From Brenneria nigrifluens DSM 30175 = ATCC 13028 (GTDB taxonomy: Bacteria > Pseudomonadota > Gammaproteobacteria > Enterobacterales > Enterobacteriaceae), in the NCBI RefSeq assembly GCF_005484965.1, contig NZ_CP034036.1, positions 3,038,001-3,102,000 on the forward strand: a DNA stretch of 64,000 bases. Direction: 5' to 3'. Each line of letters begins with the position of its first letter. Position 1 is the first letter of the stretch. The translations under genes were made by a program, and so were the position numbers. Below, piece after piece: positions 9,116 through 16,564 of this stretch. Under the pieces are notes generated by a model. The model was given only the letters and a program-made list of their open reading frames with translations, ran no database searches and had not been told where the DNA came from.

Positions 9116-10285
9116 TCATTCCCTCGTCAGCAGGACCGCAACGCCCTGACCGCCGCCGACGCAAAAGGTAATCACGGCGTTGTTCAGGTGACGGCGTTGC
9201 ATGTCGTAAACGGTTTTAGTGGCCAGAATGGCGCCGCTTCCGGCCAGCGGATGTCCGAGCGCGATCGCCCCGCCGTTGGGGTTGACCCGCTGCGGATCCA
9301 TGCCGATATCGCGGATACAGGCCAGGGACTGGGCGGCGAACGCCTCGTTCAGCTCCCACAGATCAACGTCCTCGACCGCCAGTCCGGTCTGGCGCAGCAG
9401 TTTGGCCGTCGCCGGCACCGGCCCCAGCCCCATAAAGTTGGGATCCACGCCGGCGGCGGCATAGCCGCGGAATACCGCCAGGATCTCCAGCCCCTGCGCC
9501 TCGGCCTGCGAGCGCTCCATCACCACCAGCGCGCCTGCGCCGTCGCTCATCGGCGAGCTGTTGCCGGCGGTTACCATGCCCTCCTGGCAAAAACTGGGGC
9601 GCAGAGCGGAGAGCGCCTCCAGCGAACAGTCGGGACGCACCGACTCATCCTGCCGCACCACGATCTCCCGCCCGCGGCGATCCGGCAGCGTAACCGGCAC
9701 CACCTGGGCGTCGAAACGCCCTTCCTGCCAGGCGGCCGCGGCCAACTGGTGGCTGCGCAGCGAAAATTCGTCCAGTTGCCGGCGGCTCAGCAAATAGCGC
9801 CGGGCAATATTTTCCGCGGTGATGCCCATGGAGGGATTGCCCAGCCGATCCGGCGAGGTATGGATATCCACAAAGCGCGGCGGCTGCACCGAATACGCCG
9901 TTTCGGTTTTCTCCAGCGACCAGGTGCGCCGGGAATCGCTCTCCACGCCGCCGACCACCACCGTCTCGGCGAAGCCGGCCATAATCTGAATCGCGCCGTA
10001 GGCCAGCGCGTTAAGCGAGGCGGCGCACTGGCGATCGAGCGTGATGCCCGGCACCGACATGGGCAGCCCCGCTTCCAGCGCCACCATCCGCCCCATGTTA
10101 TTGATTTCATTATTCATTAAATTGGCAAAGATAACGTCATCAATGCTTTCGGGGTCGATCCCGGCCCGATGTACCGCTTCCTTCACCGCCAGCGCGCCCA
10201 GCATATGCGCCGGAACCGGCGCCAGCGTACCGCGGCATCTGCCGATCGGCGTACGCGCCGCCGACACAATGACTGCCTGTTTCAT
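9116..10285 (-). CDS. Second thiolase (acyl-CoA acetyltransferase)
   Basis: 389 residues with Cys87 in DRQCAASLNAL, the histidine in GHPLAGSGA and the closing CVGGGQG, so it should be active. The DRQCAAS context and GHPLAGSGA (instead of GHPIGASGAR in the other thiolase) place it nearer to degradative 3-ketoacyl-CoA thiolases, so it may cleave a longer or branched 3-ketoacyl-CoA. GGGA precedes the ATG. It lies 34 bp after the cleavage enzyme and overlaps CoA-transferase subunit A. Two different thiolases in one operon suggest two successive thiolytic steps. Confidence 0.88.
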   Translation of the reverse strand: MKQAVIVSAARTPIGRCRGTLAPVPAHMLGALAVKEAVHRAGIDPESIDDVIFANLMNNEINNMGRMVALEAGLPMSVPGITLDRQCAASLNALAYGAIQIMAGFAETVVVGGVESDSRRTWSLEKTETAYSVQPPRFVDIHTSPDRLGNPSMGITAENIARRYLLSRRQLDEFSLRSHQLAAAAWQEGRFDAQVVPVTLPDRRGREIVVRQDESVRPDCSLEALSALRPSFCQEGMVTAGNSSPMSDGAGALVVMERSQAEAQGLEILAVFRGYAAAGVDPNFMGLGPVPATAKLLRQTGLAVEDVDLWELNEAFAAQSLACIRDIGMDPQRVNPNGGAIALGHPLAGSGAILATKTVYDMQRRHLNNAVITFCVGGGQGVAVLLTRE

Positions 10286-10319
10286 AATCGTTTCCCGATG
10301 TAACCGTATAAAGGGGTCG

Positions 10320-11159
10320 CTACAGAGGACGCAGCCCCAATAGTTTTCTGGCGACGGCCGGCGTCGCCACCTGTTTGCCCGCCAGGCGAACGGCCTGCGC
10401 CGCGCGCTCCACCAGCTGTGGATTGGTGGCTTTCACCCCTTTGCTGAAATAGACGTTGTCTTCCAGACCCACCCGCACATGGCCGCCCAGCGCCAGGGTG
10501 GCGAACAGAATCGGCAGATGGTGTTTGCCGACGCCAAAGGCCGACCAGGTGGCGTCGGCGGGAATATGCGCCACCAGATAGTTCAGATTCTCCACCGTGG
10601 CGGGCATTCCCCCCGGCACGCCGAGACAGAATTGATAGTGCAGCGGAGCGCGTAATTTGCCCTGTTCGACAAAATAGCCGGCGACACCCAGCATGCCGCT
10701 GTCGAAGATCTCCACTTCCGGCTTGATCCCTCGTTCGCTGAGGATTTCTCCCAGTTTGCCCAGGAACTGCGGGGAATTGATAAACACGCCGCCGGGCATC
10801 CAGTTAAACGAGCCGGCGTCCCAGGAAGCGATTTCAATCCCTTCCAGCCGGGAAACGTGTTCCATACGCTGCGCATCGCTGGCCCGATGATCGCCGGAGG
10901 TGGTGCAGTTGATAATCACATCGCAGTCGCGGTAGCCGCGCAGCAGACGGATGGTTTCGGCAAATTTGTCGCAGTCCATCGTGCCCTGCCCCTGGTCGTC
11001 GCGCATATGCAGATGCACGATGGCGGCGCCCTGCCGCCAACAGCGGTAGGCGTCGGCGGCGATTTCCTCCGGAGTCAGTGGGATATGTTCATTGATCTCT
11101 TTTGGCGTTACCGCGCCGGTCAGGGCGGCGGAAATAATAACGTCGTTGCCTGTGTTCAT
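10320..11159 (-). CDS. Beta-keto acid cleavage enzyme (BKACE/DUF849 family)
   Basis: 279 residues. Family members condense a 3-oxo acid with acetyl-CoA, releasing acetoacetate and a shorter acyl-CoA. The zinc ligands are visible: His49 and His51 in HLHMRD and Glu233 in RVGLEDN, with Arg229 and Asp234 at the spacing of the catalytic residues in the lysine-fermentation enzyme Kce. An N-terminal AALTGAVTP segment supplies the conserved N-terminal strand. GGGGA lies six bases before the start. Its neighbours, the CoA-transferase and thiolases, process exactly the products of this reaction. The natural substrate of BKACE enzymes varies widely (3-keto-5-aminohexanoate, dehydrocarnitine, triacetate and others) and cannot be fixed here. 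Confidence 0.9.
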   Translation of the reverse strand: MNTGNDVIISAALTGAVTPKEINEHIPLTPEEIAADAYRCWRQGAAIVHLHMRDDQGQGTMDCDKFAETIRLLRGYRDCDVIINCTTSGDHRASDAQRMEHVSRLEGIEIASWDAGSFNWMPGGVFINSPQFLGKLGEILSERGIKPEVEIFDSGMLGVAGYFVEQGKLRAPLHYQFCLGVPGGMPATVENLNYLVAHIPADATWSAFGVGKHHLPILFATLALGGHVRVGLEDNVYFSKGVKATNPQLVERAAQAVRLAGKQVATPAVARKLLGLRPL

Positions 11160-11249
11160 GGTTTTTCCCCGTTTACTGCTTCTATAGTTTTAAATCAACA
11201 GGTTACCTAGACATACCCGCCGTTGCGGCCACAGGCGGGCGACCGGCGC

Positions 11250-12245
11250 TTACTTGATTTCGTCTTCTTCCTGACCGCCGCCGATGCGCGGACGAATAAC
11301 CTTGCCTTTCTTCTCGGCGGCCTTGACCAGTTCGGCCTCTTCGTGCGCCCACCTCCAGTAATTGGCTTCGTGTGGAGAGTGCTCGGTGGCGGTAACGAAC
11401 ATTTCGGTGGCGAAGGAGCCGCGCAGTTCGTTGGCGATATCTTCCTTCCAGGCTTTACGCAGCATCTGGGTGGTGATACGGCGGGTCACGCGGGTGCCGG
11501 TGCGCATGATCAGCTCGGCGATTTCCCAGGCGCGGTCGTAGGTCGCTTCCGTATCGGTGCAGATTTCGTTGACCATGCCGAGGGCCAAGGCCTTGCGGGC
11601 GGTGATGATTTCGCCGGTCAGTTCGGCGTAGGCATAGCGTTTGCGCCCCATCAGCTCGCGCCAGGCGATTTGAATACCGTCGCCGGGCACCATGTTGGTG
11701 CGAAAGTGCATCTCGGTGGTCCAGGCGTCCTCGGTACACAGGGTGATATCGCTGAACAGCACCAGATCGGTGTGGAAAGCGGCGCCGTTCCATACGCCGA
11801 TGGTGGGCACCTCGACGTCGAATACCTGGCCTTCAATGTCGTTGGTGCCGTCATAATACTGATATTCATACATTTTCCACGCTTCGTCCGGCGCGGAGGC
11901 GAACTCGGTGGCCGGCAGCCAGTTGCCGTTCTCATCCAGCCGGCCGATGCCCTTCATAAAGTCCTTGCCGCTGCCGCCGAGGATAATGATTTCGTTGTCA
12001 GGGTCTCTTCCGGCCCAGTCGAAGAAGTAGTGCAGCGCCTGATGCGCCGGCGCTCCCCATTGCAGGCTGTCGCCGTTGGTATGCAGACGAGCTTCAAGAA
12101 TTCCGTTCTTCCGCCTCATGGTGAAGCAGTGTTTGAGCTTTTCCGAATATTCTTCAAAAGGCATATGGGGAATTGTTCCCAATTCCTTATGTGGCATTTC
12201 TTTGCGTTTTCCGGCATCAGACTCATAATTGGCTTTAATCACCAT
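11250..12245 (-). CDS. Crotonase-family cyclic beta-diketone hydrolase, 6-oxocamphor hydrolase-like
   Basis: 331 residues with a crotonase fold. The sequence from PFEEYSEKL onward parallels 6-oxocamphor hydrolase, a retro-Claisenase that opens cyclic 1,3-diketones. His68 (GAPAHQAL), His158 (NGAAFHTD), His180 and Asp189 (MHFRTNMVPGDG) fall at positions equivalent to His45, His122, His145 and Asp154 of that enzyme; the last two keep the same spacing of nine. Compared with it there is an extra N-terminal stretch of about 25 residues, a 13-residue insertion after residue 100, and a charged C-terminal tail. AAGGAG six bases before the ATG is strong. First gene of the catabolic set. Related hydrolases act on 6-oxocyclohex-1-ene-carbonyl-CoA, so a CoA ester substrate is an alternative. 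Confidence 0.8.
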   Translation of the reverse strand: MVIKANYESDAGKRKEMPHKELGTIPHMPFEEYSEKLKHCFTMRRKNGILEARLHTNGDSLQWGAPAHQALHYFFDWAGRDPDNEIIILGGSGKDFMKGIGRLDENGNWLPATEFASAPDEAWKMYEYQYYDGTNDIEGQVFDVEVPTIGVWNGAAFHTDLVLFSDITLCTEDAWTTEMHFRTNMVPGDGIQIAWRELMGRKRYAYAELTGEIITARKALALGMVNEICTDTEATYDRAWEIAELIMRTGTRVTRRITTQMLRKAWKEDIANELRGSFATEMFVTATEHSPHEANYWRWAHEEAELVKAAEKKGKVIRPRIGGGQEEDEIK

Positions 12246-12613
12246 GATTTACTCCTTCTTTATGGCATTATTTTAATTGATCGGAATTTATAGGAAGTAA
12301 CGTCGATTTAAATGATGTGATTCACATTTTTCCTCTGATGCTTCCAGACAGGAAAAACGTAACACCCCGATTTAAACGGGAGAAATTCTTTTTATTTTTT
12401 CGGCTATGTTTTTTAAACATAACCGTTTATTCAATCATGACGGATTATTATTTTTCCATTATAAAACAATCACAAACAAGCGCGCCAACCATAATGCTTG
12501 GCTATTTTTATTTAAAATAGATAATAAAAAACAAGATATTAATGGGATGCAAGTCACATTTGACAATCATCCATAACATGGTATTAATCAGGCGCGGGGG
12601 ATATCAAATATAT
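12246..12613. promoter_or_regulatory. Promoter region of the catabolic operon, with palindrome
   Basis: This 368-bp AT-rich region separates the first catabolic gene from the end of the lysR gene. A perfect 13-bp palindrome ATGTGATTCACAT lies at 12315-12327, about 70 bp upstream of the operon's first ATG. It shares the TGTGA/TCACA halves of a CRP site, but the halves are separated by one base rather than six, so it is not a normal CRP site. It could be an operator for the neighbouring LysR protein or another regulator. I see no gene in the region. Confidence 0.5.
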
Positions 12614-13522
12614 TCAGGAGGGCTGATTTTTATTTTTAAAAAACTGTTTAAACTCTTTTAAAAAAAGCGGAATGCAGGGGTTGGTATTTTTACTGTCCCA
12701 TACCAGTTCCAGATTAAACCAGTAGTCATTTTCAATCACCTCCAGTAATACACTGTTATTCCCCAGTAAGTAGCCGCGGTGCCTGGGCATCAGCAATGCC
12801 ACCCGATCCCTGAATTCCAGATTAAAACAGCAGGTTTTAATATTGGGATATTCTTTGTCCAGCGTATACGCAATATCATAGCAATCGAAAAAACGGGTGC
12901 TGTATGCTTCAGCCAATAAGAACTCACGGGGATCGACGCGAATAATCGGCCATTCGCTGACTTCTCTTAATGATACCCGCCCCCTCCCGGCCAGCGGATG
13001 GTTTCTGTTCACCGCCACGCACAGCGGATCGGTTTGAAATGACAAACTGCAAAACTTTTTATTTTCCCAAAAATTGGGACGAATTAAAAAACCCAGATCG
13101 CAGGTATGCCCTTCGAGAAAAAGCAATGCCTCATCCAGTTCGCTGTCCCGGCAATCTACGGCGATGCCGATATTATTTTGTTGGAACTGGGTGAGAAATT
13201 TGACCAGCACATGCTGAATAGCCTCCCCCAGAAAAGTAATGGTCAGGCGGCGTCGGCTTTTGCCCGAAAAAGCGTTAACGACGGATACCGAGCTTTCATA
13301 TTGAAAGATGATTTTACGCGCTTCCCCGGAGAACAATTTTCCTATCGATGTCAACTCGACGCTGTGCGTATCGCGCCGGAATAATTCAACGCCGAACTGT
13401 TCCTCAAGAGATTTCATATGACGGCTGAGAACCGGCTGGGTCATATTCATTTTCTGCGCAGCTTTACTGAAATTAAGCAATTCCGACAATAGAATAAATT
13501 CGTATAAAAGCTGCATTTTCAT
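12614..13522 (-). CDS. LysR-type transcriptional regulator
   Basis: 302 residues from ATG 13522 (MKMQLLYEFILLSELL), with a winged helix-turn-helix at residues 5-60 (FSKAAQKMNMTQPVLSRHMKSLEEQFGVELFRR) and a LysR substrate-binding domain after it. AAGGGGA lies upstream; a start 11 codons earlier is less likely because no such extension is usual in the family. It lies directly upstream of, and on the same strand as, the catabolic operon and is the obvious candidate regulator. The effector is unknown; pathway intermediates such as a keto acid are plausible by analogy. Confidence 0.88.
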   Translation of the reverse strand: MKMQLLYEFILLSELLNFSKAAQKMNMTQPVLSRHMKSLEEQFGVELFRRDTHSVELTSIGKLFSGEARKIIFQYESSVSVVNAFSGKSRRRLTITFLGEAIQHVLVKFLTQFQQNNIGIAVDCRDSELDEALLFLEGHTCDLGFLIRPNFWENKKFCSLSFQTDPLCVAVNRNHPLAGRGRVSLREVSEWPIIRVDPREFLLAEAYSTRFFDCYDIAYTLDKEYPNIKTCCFNLEFRDRVALLMPRHRGYLLGNNSVLLEVIENDYWFNLELVWDSKNTNPCIPLFLKEFKQFFKNKNQPS

Positions 13523-13788
13523 CGTTGAACTTTTCCCCTTAAAGCGTCCCCCCATACATATCCGACACTATAGCGAAATCACCGCGCACGAAATGTGAAA
13601 GCTATCAAAGCGTTTATCCTTGTCGTTTTGGCGCCGGGGCGATCCGGGGGCGGCGCTGAGGGCTCCCTATAAATTTTTTGGGAAAGGGTTTCGGTATGCG
13701 CAGTGAGGGTTTCGTGCGCACTAACCTCAGTCGATTTCTGCGACCTTTGCAGCACGCGCCCGGCGGCGGCGCATGCCGGGCTCGGTGA

Positions 13789-14832
13789 TCAGTGGTACGC
13801 GCGCATACGCAGCGTCGCCGACGGTTTTTCGTTGAATAAGCGCTGATAATCGTTGGCGAATTGGCTTAAATGCCAAAATCCCCACTGCATGGCGGCGTCC
13901 TTGACGGTATGGCTGCGGGAAAAAGGACTGATAAGTTCGCGGCGCACCGCGTTGAGGCGGATCATTTTCAGCCAGGCGTTCGGGCCGACGCCCAGAACCT
14001 CGCAGAACGCGTTCTGCAACGTGCGGCGGCTGACATACAGTTCCCGGCACAGATCGGGCACCGTCACCGGCTCCGACGTCTGCTCGATCACATATTCCCG
14101 CGCGCGGGAAACCAGTTGCCGATAGCCCATGCGCCGGTTCGTTGTGCGCGGTGGGAGCGGGTCCGCGCTTTCCAGCAGCGCCATCACCATCGTCAGCAGA
14201 CTATCATTAAGCATCTTGCCGGCATGGCGGTTTTGCATCCATTGCGGGTCGCGGCAGCCGTAGTACAGCGCCTGCCGCACCAAAGACCATAGCGCCGCTT
14301 TCTGGTGCGGCTCCACCATCAGCGCCGACGGTTGATGCAGCAGATGGCGGAACCGTTCCTGATCCGCCGGCATGCCGTTATGCCGGAACAGCGCGTCGTA
14401 AGAAATCACCACGCCCAGGATAGCGTATTCATTCGGCGTACTCAGCTCGAACTCCTTACCGCCGGGACTCAGCGCGATGCTCCGTTCATCAATGGGCTGC
14501 GAACCGATAAAGCCCGCCGCGCTCTGCGCGGCGGGAATACCCAGCCAGAATGCATCGGGCCACACCATACAGGACTGGCGTAACGCCAGATTGGTGTATT
14601 CATGGCAGAACTGGATACCGTCGACCCGCAGCTCAGTTAACTCGCCGCGAAAATGGCCGGGATGAATTTGATCGTAAAGCTGCTGCCATGCCGTAATCGC
14701 GCAGGATTGCGCATACACATCCTGCGTATAACGTTGATGCACGTTTTCATCTTCAATCAGCGACGCCGCTTTTGCCTGCGCGGGATAACTCACGCCGTCG
14801 AGACCATGCAGATTGGGGCGTTTTATCGTCAT
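13789..14832 (-). CDS. eutR: Ethanolamine operon regulator EutR (AraC family)
   Basis: 347 residues from ATG 14832, preceded by AAGGAG at six bases. It matches E. coli EutR throughout, including NVHQR.T.DVY near the N-terminus, ITAWQQ.YDQ.HPG, the ALRQSC.VWP segment, and the C-terminal AraC domain (VPDLCRELYVSRRTLQNAFCEVLGVGPNAWLK...AMQWGFWHLSQFANDYQ). EutR activates eut genes when ethanolamine and adenosylcobalamin are present. Here it follows eutE by 156 bp on the same strand, but no eutBC, eutH or shell genes are nearby. A 266-bp gap on its other side contains a GC-rich hairpin (CCCGGC...GCCGGG) around 13757-13780 that may act as its terminator. Confidence 0.9.
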   Translation of the reverse strand: MTIKRPNLHGLDGVSYPAQAKAASLIEDENVHQRYTQDVYAQSCAITAWQQLYDQIHPGHFRGELTELRVDGIQFCHEYTNLALRQSCMVWPDAFWLGIPAAQSAAGFIGSQPIDERSIALSPGGKEFELSTPNEYAILGVVISYDALFRHNGMPADQERFRHLLHQPSALMVEPHQKAALWSLVRQALYYGCRDPQWMQNRHAGKMLNDSLLTMVMALLESADPLPPRTTNRRMGYRQLVSRAREYVIEQTSEPVTVPDLCRELYVSRRTLQNAFCEVLGVGPNAWLKMIRLNAVRRELISPFSRSHTVKDAAMQWGFWHLSQFANDYQRLFNEKPSATLRMRAYH

Positions 14833-14988
14833 CGTACGCTCCTTAAGCGATATCAATATCAACCACTCTTATAGCATAACGGGGCGGATTAACGTCTTGC
14901 CATCGCCGCCAATCGCCGCCGCCCGAACGCCTCCTCCATCCCGCGGCCTGGCCGCCGGGTATTGTTGCCATTCACGCGCCGATGCGCA

Positions 14989-16347
14989 TCATACAATACG
15001 GAACATATCGACCATCACGCAGCGGCGCAGGCGGACAAAGGTACGGGCCGACGTCACTCCTTCGCCCGTCGGCGTGGAAATGGTCATGGATGTCCAGCCC
15101 TCGCCCCCCAGCCCCAGACCGGCGATACAGGGACCGTTCTTGACGAAGATACTGGTATCAATGGCGCTGGCCATACGATGCATATTGTTGATATTAGTGG
15201 AATGGATCGCCGCGGTATGGTGGCGGCCGCCCTCCAGTTTCACCGCCAGGTCAATCGCTTCCTTCACGTCCTTGACGCGCACCACCGGCAGCACCGGCAT
15301 CATCATCTCGGTGACGGCAAACGGGTGCGCGGCGTCGGTTTCCGCCAGCAGCAGGCGGGTTTGCTCGCCGACGTTCAGGCCGATGGAGGCGGCGATTTTC
15401 GCCGCGTCGCGGCCGACCCACTCCCGGCTGACGTTCCCTTTACCATTTTCGTCGATATCCGTCAACAGCCGCGGCAACAGCCGCCGCACCTCATCGTCGC
15501 TCAGCAACGCCGCCTGATGACACTGCATTTCCGCCAACAGCGCGTCCGCCACGCTATCAACCACAATCAGCACTTTTTCATCGGCGCAGATGATGTTGTT
15601 GTCAAAAGACGCGCCGCGTACGATGGCGCGCGCGGCGCGCGCTAAATCCGCCGTCTCATCCACCACCACCGGCGGATTGCCGGCTCCCGCCGCGATCAGC
15701 CGTTTGTCGGTGTGCCTGCGCGCCGCTTCCACCACCGCCTCGCCCCCCGTCACCACCAGCAGGCCGATGCCGGGATATTTAAACAGGCGCTGCGCGGTTT
15801 CAATATCGGGATTCGCCACGCTGACCAGCAGGTTTTCCGGCCCGCCGGCCGTCACGATGGCCTTGTTCAACAGGGTGATGGTATGCAGAGACACCTTTTT
15901 CGCCGACGGATGCGGTGCGAACACCACGCTGTTGCCGGCGGCGATCATGCTGATGGCGTTATTGATAACAGTGGCCGCCGGATTGGTGGAAGGCGTGACC
16001 GAGGCCACCACGCCCCAGGGCGCGTTCTCAATCAGGGTCAGACCGTTGTCGCCGGTCAATACCTCCGCCGACAGGCATTCCAGCCCCGGCGTACCGCGCG
16101 CCTGCGACACATTCTTGGTGTATTTATCGAAAACCCGTCCCATGCCGGTTTCGGCTACCGCCATCTCCGCCAGCACCTGAGCATACCGCTCTCCGGCCTG
16201 ACGAATAGCGGCGACCACGCTCTGGCGCAGGGCTACGCTGTTCAGCATTTTCTGCGCCTGCGTCGCGGCGTATACCGCCTCATCCAGCGAGTCGAACACG
16301 CCGGCCTGCGGCGCCAGCACCGCCCCTTCAGTCATTAGCTGTTCCAT
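14989..16347 (-). CDS. eutE: CoA-acylating acetaldehyde dehydrogenase EutE
   Basis: 452 residues. It converts acetaldehyde, CoA and NAD+ to acetyl-CoA in ethanolamine catabolism. The whole body is near-collinear with E. coli EutE (VAETGMGRV, NAPWGVVASVTPSTNPAATV, SFDNNIICADEKV with the catalytic Cys, VKNGPCIAGLGLGGEGW). The N-terminus starts about 17 residues later and lacks the amphipathic helix that directs EutE into the microcompartment in E. coli. AGAGGA precedes the ATG seven bases away, so the short start seems genuine. Its partner in the window is eutR only. It probably works free in the cytoplasm, on acetaldehyde from ethanolamine or another source. Confidence 0.92.
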   Translation of the reverse strand: MEQLMTEGAVLAPQAGVFDSLDEAVYAATQAQKMLNSVALRQSVVAAIRQAGERYAQVLAEMAVAETGMGRVFDKYTKNVSQARGTPGLECLSAEVLTGDNGLTLIENAPWGVVASVTPSTNPAATVINNAISMIAAGNSVVFAPHPSAKKVSLHTITLLNKAIVTAGGPENLLVSVANPDIETAQRLFKYPGIGLLVVTGGEAVVEAARRHTDKRLIAAGAGNPPVVVDETADLARAARAIVRGASFDNNIICADEKVLIVVDSVADALLAEMQCHQAALLSDDEVRRLLPRLLTDIDENGKGNVSREWVGRDAAKIAASIGLNVGEQTRLLLAETDAAHPFAVTEMMMPVLPVVRVKDVKEAIDLAVKLEGGRHHTAAIHSTNINNMHRMASAIDTSIFVKNGPCIAGLGLGGEGWTSMTISTPTGEGVTSARTFVRLRRCVMVDMFRIV

Positions 16348-16461
16348 TGATTATTCCTCTTGTTGTATTGCGAGCCGCTTCTGCCAAATGGTGCTGCAAA
16401 CGATTCTGGCAACGATTCGCCAAAGGAAATAACAAATTTCGGCAAGTGAGATAAAAAATTG

Positions 16462-16474
16462 AAGTGGATCACTT
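16462..16474. promoter_or_regulatory. Short palindrome between eutE and EAL gene
   Basis: The sequence AAGTG-GAT-CACTT forms a 5-3-5 dyad in the 217-bp divergent region between eutE (starts 16347) and the EAL protein gene (starts 16565). It lies about 115 bp from eutE and about 90 bp from the EAL gene. It could be a binding site for a dimeric regulator of either gene. No named consensus fits it well. Confidence 0.3.
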
Positions 16475-16564
16475 AAATGAGCGCGCCCGCCGGCGGCAAA
16501 ACGAAGAAAAATATTCTGCTAAGCTGTGTATATCCCCGGAGTATTCCTATTCGACGACAACGTA

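Noticed and set aside
12315..12327. A CRP site before the catabolic operon.
   Set aside because: The TGTGA and TCACA halves are separated by one base, not six.
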